DNA from: Adenophora triphylla var. japonica
Taxonomy: Eukaryota; Streptophyta; Magnoliopsida; Asterales; Campanulaceae
NCBI GenBank assembly: GCA_022495995.1
Contig: JAFEMH010001306.1
Coordinates: forward strand, 427,001-491,000
DNA length: 64,000 bases
Reading direction: 5' to 3'
Shown: positions 44,571 through 56,415 of the stretch, piece after piece
Layout: every line of letters starts with the position of its first letter
Numbering within the stretch: position 1 is the first letter of the stretch
Notes under the pieces: model-generated
Told to the model about the DNA's origin: nothing
The model's input: the letters and a program-made list of their open reading frames with translations, nothing else
Database searches by the model: none
Position numbers and translations under genes: made by a program

Positions 44571-46013
44571 ATTGGTATCAGAGTCTACTCATATACTAGA
44601 TTGAGTTTGAGTTTCTTGTAAAGCCTTATGCTTTTAATTCTTGAAAAGATTCTATGTTTATCATGTGTTCTTGAATTATCATACTCTAATTCAGATTCTA
44701 GAGTATTATGTTACTTCTAAATTATAAATTTACTTACAAGGCTTTCAATTCTTAATGTAAGATTATCCCATTTTTGAACATAGCCACCATTCTTGGATGC
44801 GTTGTGAGTTTGTTCATATGCATAGCCACGCATTTAAAAATGTGATGTGAGTATGCGGATCTACTTACTTTTGGTTGAATATTGATTCACCATTAAGTTA
44901 AGAATTGATAGTCAAAATGTGGAAAATTGGTAGTTATGGCTCGATGTCTGTGAAGGGCAGGCGCCCTCCGAGGGCGCCGTATGACTCTCTATTTTTGTTC
45001 AAATCTGTTCATAAAAATGGTGTAAAAATGGTGCATTTTCGTTAATCTGGGTTTTCAGGCGTAACAGTGTTTCTGGGCTATGGGAGCGTCCGCTCCCTTT
45101 GTAGGGGAGCGTCAGCTCCCCCTTGGCAGAAAATGTGGTCTCAGCCTTGGTTTTGTTGACGAAATTTCTGGTAATTGGGAGCGTCCGCTCCCTTTATGGT
45201 GGAGCGTCCGCTCCCCCCTTGGCAGAATGGTTTGGTCTCAGCTTTAATTTGAATTAATTTAGAGGGACATTAGGACCATTTTGCCCCCAAAAATTTGTGA
45301 TAATTCAATAATAAATTATAATATCTGGACACCAGTCGCGCTTCGGTGGTTCTTGGAGTTATTAAACTTTAAGAATGGACGGGTAAAACAAAAGGATATT
45401 GTCTTTTATTAATAAATTTCGCTTATTTCTTTACCCTTTAAATTTTCAGAAATTACCTTAAAGTCTTAAGTGCCCTAAAGTATGATTAATTATATGCTTA
45501 AACAAATTTATTCATTGTTTAAATAATATTGTTGCCAAAGCAATTTACGTTACTTAAATACAAATTTGTTAAAGTGATGAATGTAAATATTGATATGTGA
45601 TAACATGTTTGTTTCCCAAAGGAGACCTTGTTATTGACTAAGAATTTGCATTCATAGGGTAATAATTGAACTAAACTTTTGGTCATTTTTAAATGCTGTG
45701 AACCATCCCAAAGGAAGGCGGGTGTTTAAAGTGAATTGTTTATATTCTTTATTATCGGGGAACAAATACCTTAAATTTTAGGACATTTTTTATACTTGAT
45801 CCGGCCCAAAGGAAGGCAAGTATTTAAAGTGTGTTGTTTAAGCTATTTGTTTACCCTAAGATAAATCAAATTGTGAGTCAATTCGCAATTCAAAGATTAG
45901 TCTTGATGTCATATTGATTATCTTTTATTATGATGGAATTCATTTTGATATAATTAATCATTGTGTAGTTTCTTATATATGTTTTGTTTCATTCTTTTGT
46001 TCTCTTCATTCAG
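44482..46013 (+). other. Probable leader intron of element C
   Basis: Donor GTACAC at 44482 and acceptor CTTCATTCAG at 46013. Removing it joins four codons in the LTR, in frame, to the gag frame starting at 46014. It holds five GC-rich short inverted repeats (44960-44978, 45082-45097, 45104-45121, 45177-45192, 45200-45214) in AT-rich DNA. Inferred, not proven. Confidence 0.5.
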
Positions 46014-47149
46014 ATTTGATCAGTGCTTCATCTGTTACTACTGCCTTAAATTCAATTCCTTTGCTAACTGGGACAAACTTTAAAACTTGGAAAAACAAGA
46101 TTATTATGGTCTTAGGCTGTTTGGACCTTGACCTCGCATTAAGAGAACAAGCTCCTGCCCCTCTAACTGATAAAATCACCGTGGAAGACCGCTTGAGTAC
46201 AGAGAGGTGGAAGCGTTCTAATTGCGTCAGCCTAAGCATAATTAAGAATGCAGTCTCGGAGATATTTCTGAACAGTGTCTCTGAGGATGATGGTGCAAAA
46301 GGTTTCCTAGATGCCCTAGAACAACGCTTTGCAAAAAGCGATAAATCGGAAACAAGTGCTACCTTAAGGAAGCTTGTTTCCATGAGGTATAAGGGCACCG
46401 AAAATCTAAGGAAATACATAATGGAAATGTTTCATCTATCAACGAAATTAAAAGCACTCAAGTTGGACTTGTCGAAAGACTTGCTTGTGCATTTGGATTT
46501 ATTTTCTCTTCATTCACAATTTGGTCATTTTGAAACGACCTATAATTGTCAAAAGGACAAGTGGAATATTAATGAATTAATTTCACATGTCACGGAGGAA
46601 GAAGATATGTTGAAACATACCAAACCCGAAAGTGCACATTATGCATCTACCTCTTCTCGTGGGATTAAGAGAATAGGTAAGGAGATTGCGGCTGCATCAA
46701 AGAAGCCTAAAGGATCATCAAATGATCAAAAGGTGAAAAAGTGCTTCTTTTGCAAGGACCCCACTCACATGAAGCTCGACTGCCCTAAGTATCGCCAATG
46801 GCAAATTATGAAAGGTATGTCATTTAGCTTTGTTTGTACTGAAGCTAATTTAGTTTCAAATTCTTCGTATACATGGTGGTTAGACTCCGGTGCAACTACT
46901 CACATAAGTTCATGTATGCAGGGTTGCCTGAACTACCGAACGCCTAATGTAGGTGAAAGATTCATCTACATGGGAGCTGGAAAGCCGGTAGAGGTGAAAG
47001 GCATAGGGACTTATAGATTATCCTTAAGTACTGGATACTTTTTAGTTTTGAACAATGTATTTATTATTCCATCTTTTAGACGGAATTTGATTTCCGTCAC
47101 TACATTAGATCGAGAAGGTTATTTCTGTATCTTCGATAATAATAAATGA
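46014..47149 (+). pseudogene. Element C gag and protease
   Basis: The gag core has FKTWKNKIIMVLG and a UBN2-type helical region. The zinc knuckle is CFFCKDPTHMKLDCPKY (C-X2-C-X4-H-X4-C). Protease follows, with WWLDSGATTHISS (catalytic D-S-G) about 45 residues later. The frame opens upstream at 45914, but sequence before 46014 looks like intron. An in-frame TGA at 47147-47149 ends it, and the same frame continues after it. Confidence 0.9.
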
Positions 47150-48205
47150 AATTTATATTTTGATTCAAAGCTTTTTGGTACTAGTTCTTTGTCTTATATT
47201 GATAATCTATATTTACTTGACACAGTCAATTCATTAAATGAGTCCCATAATAATGAAACTAATTCTCGAGGCATAAAACGAAAGTTTTCAAATAAAAACT
47301 CTTATACCTTGTGGCATAGGCGTTTGGGTCATATCTCCAAAAGGAGAATTGACAAGCTTGTGTCCGAGGGAATACTACATAAGCTTGATACTCCGGAAAA
47401 TAACTTTTGTATTGAATGCCTTAAGGGAAAATTTACAAATTGTACAAACAAAAATGAATCCTTGAGAGCTACAAAAGTCTTAGAACTAATTCATACTGAC
47501 ATATGTGGACCGTTCCCTACCCCTTCATGGAACGGACAAACATATTTTATTACGTTCATAGATGACTTCTCTCGTTATGGATACATTTATTTACTTCATG
47601 AAAAGTCTCAATCATTGGACGTTTTCAAGTCTTTTAAAGCCGAAGTTGAAAATCAACTTGAAAAGACTATTAAGAACGTTAGATCCGATCGTGGTGGTGA
47701 ATACTATGGTCGGAATGACAGTTCGGGAGAACAACGTCCGGGTCCCTTTGCTCGCTATTTGGAAGAGTGTGGGATTGTCCCACACTACACCATGCCGGGG
47801 ACACCTAGCATGAATGGTGTAGCCGAGAGATGTAATAGAACCCTTAAGGATATGGTAAGAAGTATGGTTTCTTGTACTTCCTTACCTCACTCATTATGGG
47901 GCGATGCTTTGAAAACCGCAACCTACCTACTTAATAGAGCTCCTTCAAAAGCTATTGACAAAACCCCTTATGAATTATGGACCGGTAAGAAACCGTTCCT
48001 TAATCATCTTCATGTTTGGGGTTGTCCAGCCGAAGCTAGGCCTTATAGACCTAACGAAGGAAAGTTGGACGCTAAGACAGTTAGTAGTTATTTTGTAGGG
48101 TATTCTCAAAGATCTAGGGGATATAAATTCTATGATCCAAAGACTAGAACCTTTTTCGAGACGGGAAATGCTAGGTTCTTTGAGAATGTTGAATTTGGAG
48201 GATAA
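47150..48205 (+). pseudogene. Element C integrase
   Basis: In frame with gag after the TGA. The zinc motif [14 protein letters not shown]...CIECLKGK is followed by the catalytic core with [33 protein letters not shown] and the [11 protein letters not shown] motif carrying the catalytic Glu, then the conserved [16 protein letters not shown] at 48203-48205 interrupts the frame. Confidence 0.9.
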
Positions 48206-50091
48206 AATTTGAATAGTAATTTTGAATTTGAAGAAATGGAAGAGGAATTCATTTTTATAACTCTTCCTATAGTTCCTATCGAAAATCAAGCAGTTGTGCC
48301 TGAAATTCGACAAGAACATATAATTCAAAATGACGTTAATTCTCCTATTAATGAACAACATGAAAATGTTGATGAGAAAATTCAACACCCTCAAAATCAA
48401 GAAGAACCGGTGCCATTAAGAAGATCTAATAGAGCAAGAAGGAGTGCTATATCGGATTATTATGATGTGTATCTTGCCGAGAATGAGGAACCGTTAGGTT
48501 TAGTGGGAGATGAACCTATCACCTTTCATGAAGCCATTAGTGGTCCAAATTCTCATAAGTGGATTGATGCCATAAATGAAGAGTTAAAATCTATGAATGA
48601 TAATGACGTTTGGGATCTTGTCCCATTACCTAAGAATGTGAAACCCATTGGGTGTAAATGGGTCTTTAAGACCAAAAGGGATTCACAAGGTAATGTGAAA
48701 AGACATAAGGCTCGTCTTGTCCCTAAAGGGTTTACTAAAAAAGAAGGCATTTATTACAAAGAAACATTTTCACCGGTATCCTCTAAAAATGCTTTTACGA
48801 CCATTATGGCTTTAGTGACACATTTTGACATTGAGCTTCATCAAATGGATGTAAAGACAGCTTTTCTCAATGGCGACATTGAGGAAACTATCTATATGAA
48901 GAAACCAGAAATGATGACTGATTCGAATCAAACTAGTCAACTAGTTTGTAAACTTAAGAAATCCATTTATGGGCTCAAGCAAGCATCTCGTCAATGGTAC
49001 TTAAAATTTAACCAAGTTATTCTTTCATTTGGCTTTGAAATGAATCTTGGTGAAGATTGTGTGTACCATAAGTTCAGTGGGAGTAGGTTTATATTTTTGG
49101 TCTTATATGTGAATGACATTTTACTTGCTAGTAATGATAAGGACCTTCTTAAGAAAACTAAGAAATTTCTCTCAAACAAATTTGAGATGAAAGATCTTGG
49201 AGAAGCTTCTTTTGTATTAGGAATCCAAATACATCGTGATGGCTCACGAGGTATGTTAGGATTATCACAAAAGAGCTATATAGAGAAGGTATTACAAAGG
49301 TTTAGCATGGAAAATTGTAAACCACATGACACCCCGGTCTCTAAGGGAGATAAGTTCAGTTTAAGGCAATGTCCTAAAAATAATCTTGAATCCAAGTATA
49401 TGGAAAATATCCCTTATGCATCGACAGTAGGAAGCCTAATGTATGCACAAGTCTGTACTCGCCCAGATCTTGCCTTTATTGTTGGCATGCTTGGGCGATA
49501 TCAAAGCAATCCGGGAAGAGAACATTGGGTTGCAGCCAAAAGAGTGATGAGATACTTGCAAAACACAAAGAACTACATGCTTACATATACAAAGTGGATC
49601 ATCTTGAGATCATTGGTTTTTCTGATTCTGACTTTGCTGGATGCCAAGATAGTCACAAATCGACATCAGGTTATGTCTTCACTTTGGCCGGTGGAGCAAT
49701 ATCTTGGAGAAGTGCAAAGCAAACATTAGTTACTACTTCAACCATGGAAGCAGAATTTGTTGCTTGCTACGAGGCATCCAATCAAGCTATATGGTTGTGT
49801 AAATTTATTGAAGGACTGCGAATTGTCAAAGGTGTTGAAAGACCGCTTAAGTTATATTGTGACAATCGAGCCGCAGTGTTGTACTCCAACAACAACAAGA
49901 GTTCATCTAAATCTAAGCATATAGATATTAAGTTTCTTATTGTGAGAGAGAGAGTACAAATTGAACAAATAGAAATAGAACTTATTGGTACAAACTCCAT
50001 GTTAGCGGATCCATTTACTAAGGCATTATCTCCTTTAGTATTTCACGAGCATGTTGCTCATATGGGTGTAATGACTTTTGATAATGCTTAA
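48206..50091 (+). pseudogene. Element C reverse transcriptase and RNase H
   Basis: RT motifs are in order: KWIDAINEELKSM, WVFKTKRD, KARLVPKGFTKKEG, LHQMDVKTAFLNGD and KSIYGLKQASRQWY. The active site reads YVNDILL where copia elements have YVDD, so one catalytic Asp is Asn. A single-base frameshift near 49580 moves RNase H to another frame (GFSDSDFAGCQDSHKSTSGY, SMLADPFTKAL), which ends at 50091. Together with the two upstream stops this rules out a functional polyprotein. Confidence 0.92.
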
Positions 50092-50460
50092 ATCAGTGAG
50101 AGTTTATAATGTTTTCTATTTCCTTATGTTGTTTATTTTTTAAATTGATCTCATTTGGTTAAAGTAGGACTAGTTGGAGAATATATATATGCATTTTTCA
50201 TATATATTCATTAATATTCCATGCTACATATCTATACTTAATCTATGTCATTTAGTTAGATATATATATGTGATTAATGTGGGTTTAGTTGCGAATCAAT
50301 TACAACGACTGCCCCTTTAGTCCTTATAATTATATGACTAATGGACGAGATTGTTTCGAATGACAACAAAGTGCACATAAGGGTTGTCATTTATGTTATA
50401 AATATGATTGAAGGATTTTATTAAGTATAAATATATGTAATTATAATCCAAATGGGAGAT

Positions 50461-50965
50461 TGTTAGAACATGGATAATATAAACATATATTATTAGTGAA
50501 AGTACTTAATAAAATAGTGATCAATATTATAATAATTAATATAAAGTATAGGATATAATATAATATGTAGAATTCCATAATATAAGTATACCATTAAATG
50601 ATGGGCATAATGGTAATGTCTTATATATCAATAGGTGTAGTCCCTAAATGAAGTGCCCCTTGAATTCCTATATAAAGGCCTATCCATCAAGCCTATGAAT
50701 TCACTAGTTATTTTTACATTCTCATTCAGTCCAAACTCTTCCTAAGTACTTGAAGACTAAAGAGAATAAGGGCACTCATCATTTAGAAGATCTACTCTTC
50801 CTTTCTTTGAAGACTATCTTCATACTTCATCCTTTTTACTCAAGAACAAGACTAAGAACAATCATGGAATCACAAGGTACACGCTTCCGTCTTCTTCTTC
50901 TCCTTCTTCTCTTCTTAATCTAGTTATGAGTCGGTTCATGGTTAATGGATCATTTTGTTCCAACA
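50461..50965 (+). repeat. 3' LTR of element C
   Basis: Pairs with 44066-44570 with about seven substitutions. Confidence 0.96.
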
Positions 50966-51474
50966 GAAAGTGCAAGCAACCTATAATAGTAACTAAGTTG
51001 TTATTTTGTTGTTATTTTGAGTGTAACAAATGTATCCTATTGTCCATTTTAGAAATAGCAAACTAAAAAAATTTTAAAATAGAACAAAAAAAAAAGAAAC
51101 TTAAATCGAGACGATGGGTGATAGTAGTTTTCTCGGATGAGCAATGATAATTGTTTTTAGGGAAAATTACCAAATCGTCCTCCATTTTAATGAAAGCCAA
51201 GGATACATATTTTAGAAGTTTGTCCCCTTGACAATTTAACTTAAATTACACGCATGCCACTCAGTTAAATGACGTGGCATGCTTTCCTCCATCCTCTTTC
51301 GTTTTCTCTCTCCCCTTTCTCTTTCTTTCTTTTCCGCCAAAAATCTTTAAAATGAAATATCTTAAAATTTAGAAGTCAATAATAAAATAAAAACGAGAGC
51401 ACCGCTGTGTTCATATCGTTAATACGAATCAAAATAGTAGCATTAACATATAATTTGAATCAAATTTGAGAAGT

Positions 51475-52385
51475 TGATAGTTGTTTCAAGTTCACAATTG
51501 TTTTTGAGAAGTTCACATTTGTGTTTTCACAGTTGTTTCAAGAATATCTAAAAGAAGTTCACAAATTATTTAGTTAGCTTCATAATTTTTGCATGAAAAT
51601 GTCTTTTATTTTACTTAATTCACAGTTGTTTTAGTTAAGTTAACAATTATTTTTAGTCTTTTATTACCTCTATTTTTATGAGATTATTTGACATAATTGT
51701 TAAGTTTACAGTTATTTTTTATTTAAGTCTCCAATTATTTTAGTCTTTTATGACCTCTGTTTTTGCTATTTTATTTGCTATTTTATAAGATTATTGGACA
51801 TTAAGTTCACATTTGTTTTTACTATTTTATTGCCTATATTTTTGCTATTTTGTAAGATAATTTGGCATACTTCCTCCGTTCCGGAGTAGGGTTCTTAGTT
51901 TGACTTTAAACGGAGATTAAAAGAAAGTTTATGAGTATGAAAAGTAAAGTAGGAGAGAGAAAGTGATAGGGAGTTTTTGTTATAAGAATGACAAGTCGGT
52001 CACATTGTCCATTTTAAGCAATAAAATAACTAAGAACCTTACTCTGAGATATAACAAAAATGAAAGTAAAAATTTTACTCTAGGACGGAGGGAGTATATG
52101 TTAAGTTTACAATTGTTTTTAGTTAAGTTCACAGTTGTATTTGGCCTTTTATAGCCATTATTTTTGCTATTTAATGAGATTATTTGACATATTTATTAAT
52201 TTTTGCATGAAAATATCTTCTAATTTACTTAATTCACAGTTATTTTAGTTAAGTTTACAATTGTTTTTAGGCTTTTATGATCTTTCTTTTTACTATTTTA
52301 TGAGATTATTTGACATATTTGTTAAGTTGACAGTTATTTTTAGTTAAGTTCACAGTTGTTTTAATTAAATTAACAAATATTTTTA
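51475..52385 (+). repeat. Degenerate AT-rich direct repeats, split by MITE 7
   Basis: Words such as 'gttaagttcacagttgttttt' shortened to 'aagttcacagttgtttt', 'ttttatgacct' and 'gagattatttgacat' recur irregularly at about 60-130-bp spacing. No coding region. Confidence 0.65.
51870..52094. mobile_element. Stowaway-type MITE 7
   Basis: Ends CTTCCTCCGTTCC and GGACGGAGGGAG, TA flanks. The interior 'gggttcttag' and 'ctaagaacct' form a longer inverted terminus. Confidence 0.85.
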
Positions 52386-52540
52386 ATCACAGAATTTTTC
52401 CCAACTCCTCTCGTTTGGCTTTCTGCCTATTGGTGGAGGAGGAGGAATTTCCATTGTTTTCAGAATAGCTACCCGCGTTGAGTTCAGGGGGTGAAAACTA
52501 TTTCGTTCGTCAATTTTCTAAGCTTGTCTGTACCGCGGCT

Positions 52541-53885
52541 TCAGTTTTTTCCTTGACTATTGTCGCGGTCAGATCCCTGACCCGTTTCCTGGACTTGAGC
52601 TATTCTTTTATTAGCTAGTCCGCGGGGAGCAGCCACGTTTGGCTCTTTGGTTGAGGCAATAGCAGAAGGTCGCTCATACATTTCCTCCATGCTCTTAGGC
52701 CAGTTGGAGGAAAAGTTCATTTTCAGGAAGCTGCTGGAGAGACCGCCTTCAAAGCAAAGTTGGATGTCACTCTCGGACAGGTCTACAATCTGTTTGCTCA
52801 TTTTTCTGAATCGAGTGATGTAAGATTTCGTGGTCTCCGCCCCAGTCTGTTTGACTACGACCAGTGCTGTTTTAGGCCGCGCGGGCTCGCTTGCTCCGGC
52901 AAATGAATTCGAAGATACTCCTGAATTGGTTATAGGTTTCTATGGATTTGGGCTTAAGGGCCAGCATCTAGACAAGGCTTTGCCCGTGAAGGTCGCGGCC
53001 AGAGCTTTGCACATTACGGCTTCATCAGGAAAATAGGGTCATCGCCTTGACCACCCCCATATGACATTTGGCGTTTATCGAGCCATCATAAGTTTCGATC
53101 TGGGGGGGGGGGCCTCCCTTCTGTATCGGTGCTCGGGTAATTTTATCAGCAAAGGCATCCATGGTGCGGCCACACTTCATAGAAGTTTTTTGGTGGGTCT
53201 CCCACATTTGATGCATAAATTTGATAAATTTCGGGCTCTTGCTATCCATCTTGGATTTCATAAAATGCGAAATCACGGCCTTTCCCTTGGCGTGAGCCAT
53301 GGATCTGGCTTTGGATTTCTCGCGGTGAGGAGTTGATTGAGCTTCTTCTCCTCTCTCCTCGTCATCATCAATCTCCATAATCCCCTCCATATCCGCTTGA
53401 CCGCGATCAAAGGTTGGTTCAGTCCATTTTGTCCCTCTAGCTTGACTAGCAAGCGAGTGAGTGGGGACTCGTTGGGAGACCTTTGTGAACCTTCTTGGAG
53501 GGGGACTCCACCATTGGCTTCTAACTTCACCAACTCCAACTGGGCATCATTTATGGACATGGTCTCAGCTACCAGTTTAGACCTTGCGTCCAAGGCCTCA
53601 TTTCTCCTAAGAATCAATTCGAGAGTGATAGGAGTGTTAGGAGTTTTAGGAGGTGGGGGTTTTTGGACTATGCGTTTGGAGTGCCTTTTCTTTTCTAGCC
53701 TCCTCCACAAGCTTCTTTAAATCCCTTTGAGCAGGTGAAAGGTTACCTAAACCGTAAGAACGACCCCCCAACCTATTAAAGGCCGAGGTGCTTGGTCTGA
53801 CATGATTGATTTGTGAGGTAAAAGCTTGGTCATTTTCTGGGGTTGACAGAAAACCGGCGTTTCTTAAAGGAATAGACATTTTCAA
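52541..53885 (-). pseudogene. Element D gag region, fragmented
   Basis: Successive minus-strand open blocks lie at 53885-53646 (MSIPLRNAGFLSTPENDQ..., Lys/Glu-rich end), 53710-53273 (Pro-rich PPPPKTPNTPITLELILRRN then a coiled helix), 53390-53025 (KFIKFMHQMWETHQKTSMKC, TRAPIQKGGPPPQIETYDGS as at the start of plant gypsy gag cores) and 52801-52541 (SNWPKSMEEMYERPSAIAS). Frames differ between blocks, so it is a pseudogene. Confidence 0.65.
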
Positions 53886-54005
53886 TGGTAAAAAAGGCTG
53901 AAAAAGAATTTGTATTCTGACGAAAAGTGTTTAGGAACACGGTGTTTGCTTTGATAGACACGAATTTACGAGAAAAATATGATCTTTCCCAACATCGGAA
54001 CCACT

Positions 54006-54844
54006 GATGACGCCAAGGATTTTGAGGCGTCTGAATAAGGTAGGATATCTGGCAGGATATTGTTTGGATGTACCTAGAACACAACACAGGAAATGAGCAC
54101 CATTAAGGTCAAAGTTGGATGTTACTCCAACTCAGGCCCTCGGGTGTAAGAGTAAGATATCTTAGAGGATATGGTAACCTGAGAACAAGACTTTTGGAAT
54201 GTCTTGGAGTGTTTGTGTGTTTAGGGTTTAGACAATGTGACTTACAATGTTAATTTGGCACTTACCTTATCCAAGGGGACAAGGGCTTTCTATTTATAGG
54301 TGATGGAGAGCTTCTTGTTGATGTAAGCCATGAGGTCAGCCCTAAGGGGCATCTTAGTCTTTGATCGGATACACGTGTCCGGATCGGATTGGACCTGCCA
54401 GTAAAGTAAGATTCACTTGCAGAGGATGTCATTGATGTGGACGGGAGCCGTGTATGCAGGAGAGTTGGCGCGACGCATTAAATGACATAGTAGGCGCTTG
54501 AACCGCATTCAATGCGATGGGAATAAGTCGGCTACTGTATGTCAGAGCCAATAAGTAAACTTGCTCTATAAGTTTGGCTTTAACAGAGTGCAGTGAGACC
54601 GCAATCAACATTTTGGGCGCGGTCGATGATATTGACGCGGGCACGGATGGCAGTTTACAACTCCGCGGTCGCCTCTGCGGTATGCGGATCCCCGCGGTCT
54701 TGACAGGGACGGTATGAGAGGATCGCGGTCTTGACCTTGACGGTCTATCTGTCCGTGGTCTTGACTCTGGCGGTCTAGGGTATGCCACGTCATACTTGGC
54801 CTTTGGACCAGACCGAGCTTGGGCCCGAGTCCCCAGCTGAGTCA
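54006..54844 (-). repeat. LTR of element D
   Basis: Minus strand begins TGACTCAGCTGGGG and ends GGCGTCATCA. A TATAAATAG box is present near 54291-54299 (minus). It shares long blocks with the LTR at 2070-2970, including ATCCAACTTTGACCTTAA. The sequence following it inside the element, TGGTTCCGATGTTGG, is a possible but weak primer-binding site. Confidence 0.8.
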
Positions 54845-55027
54845 GGAGCTCGTGAAGTGCCTTTTAAAAATGCGCATACCTATAACTATTTAACTGGCAG
54901 GTGTGTTGCAATGCATGTTCATAAATCATAATTCATGTTGGCTTTTCCCACCATGGGTCAACCACTTGTGATTGAGTGCCTTTCACTTTCACTGGTGGGC
55001 TCGCCGGGGTGGCCCAACCTCACGTGC
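54845..55027. other. Short spacer
   Basis: Unique sequence between the LTR and the hAT remnant. I see no gene or repeat in it. Confidence 0.4.
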
Positions 55028-55786
55028 TAGGGGTGGATTTAGTGTAGGAGGTGGGGGTGAACGTGCACCCGGTCAAATTCTATTTCTAATTAAAAAAAAT
55101 TAAAAATTACACTATTTGCTAAATGCACTCGCAAATAAGATTAGTTAATTTACACCTTTGTTGTTGACAGATCTTTTGAACAGTTTAGTTGGTAAGTTGT
55201 TATAGTTTATCACTAAAAACCTGATTTCAAATCTTACTACCTACACAAGTTTCAAATAATTTTTAGCATCTTGTACGAGAAATGAACGTTTTTTCAAAAT
55301 CGTACTTAAATTCTTTTATCATTATCTTATAAATAGTTTTTATCTATTTTTCAAGTTCAAAATTTTACCTCTATATTATGACAAATGTTTTTGTTTTAAT
55401 ATTCTTAATTTGGATTCTTTTACGCATTGCTTTAACTAATATAAATGAATTTTATTTATTATCTATTAGTTTTTATCGTTTATTGTTTGTAAAAATAAGT
55501 AATTTTGAATCATTTAAAAAATAAATTACAAGATTAATTTCATGAAATGATTCCTAAAATGATGTCATCATTAAAACAACAATAATGTAAATATCATTTT
55601 TTATTTCTTCATGATATAAGATTACTATTTCCAATTGAACAATAAGAAGAAAACGGTAGGTTAAAGATTAGCAGATGTTTATTAACTTATTTATTAAAAT
55701 CTAGTTGCGTTTGAAAAAAAAAATAGTTTGAACTTTTATAGTATAAATTGTGCATCATTGTCGTAACATCCTAGATTCGCCATTTA
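55028..55786. mobile_element. Probable hAT-type remnant
   Basis: Left end TAGGGGTGGATTTAG and the inverse of the right end TAAATGGCGAATCTAG are similar. Flanks are tcacgtgc (55020-55027) and tcgcgtgc (55787-55794), an 8-bp duplication with one mismatch. The interior is AT-rich and non-coding. Confidence 0.55.
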
Positions 55787-56124
55787 TCGCGTGCACGAGT
55801 TTCGAGATGCCTATGTAGTCGTGATGGTGACCGCCGGTTTAATATCGGGCAAATCACATTTTGACACCCCATTTTCATTAACGGGTGCAATCGATTTGAA
55901 TTGATTATGAGCTTTTATGTACAACTAGTATTGCACATGCATTATGCGTAGTATAAGCAAAATTTTATTTTATTAACTTATTTTTGTTTAAATCTTTGTT
56001 ATATAATTATAATATATTAATTATGAGTCCAAAATAATTTACACTAAAAATAATTTATAATAAAAAGTTAAAACTAATGAAAGTATATATAGGTTATAAT
56101 TATTTAACCAACACAATGAATATT

Positions 56125-56415
56125 ACTCCCTCCGTCCCACTCCAAGTGTCACTTTTTATCCAAAATGGCGTTCCATTTGAAGCGTCACCTTTCCTAAAAA
56201 GGAACTATTTTATTAATATTCTATTATCTCATCCACTATTCTCTCCACTAATTATCTCTCCTCTACACTCACAACACTTTTTAAATTCACTATTTCCTCC
56301 ACTAATTCTCTCTCCTATTTTCAAATTACACTCACAACATTTTTTTCTTCCTCTTTTTTTCCTTAATTTGCGTGCCACCCCTAAAAGGGTGACACTCTTG
56401 GTGGGACGGAGGGAG
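56125..56415. mobile_element. Stowaway-type MITE 8
   Basis: Ends CTCCCTCCGTCCCACTCC and GGGACGGAGGGAG with TA flanks. Subterminal 'aagtgtcac' and 'gtgacactc' extend the inverted repeat. Confidence 0.88.

Larger units (their letters stand above)
44066..50965 (+). mobile_element. Complete Ty1/copia retrotransposon (element C), disabled
   Basis: Two 505-bp LTRs (44066-44570 and 50461-50965) start TGTTAGAACA and end GTTCCAACA, with a perfect target duplication gaaag (44061-44065 and 50966-50970). A tRNA-Met primer site TGGTATCAGAG is at 44573, and a purine tract 'aaatgggagat' precedes the 3' LTR. Domain order gag, protease, integrase, RT, RNase H is that of copia. The LTRs differ at about seven positions (about 1.4%), so insertion is recent. 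Two in-frame stops, a frameshift and a changed RT active site show it is not autonomous. Confidence 0.97.
52400..54844 (-). mobile_element. 5' part of a Ty3/gypsy element of the element A family (element D)
   Basis: A minus-strand 5' LTR (54844-54006) is followed by a leader and gag-like coding blocks to about 52400, where the element stops abruptly. It is truncated or deleted: no pol, no second LTR. The LTR resembles that of element A. Confidence 0.75.

Noticed and set aside
46006..46419. Minus-strand frame opposite copia gag
   Set aside because: Shadow of the gag coding sequence, which has clear family motifs on the plus strand.
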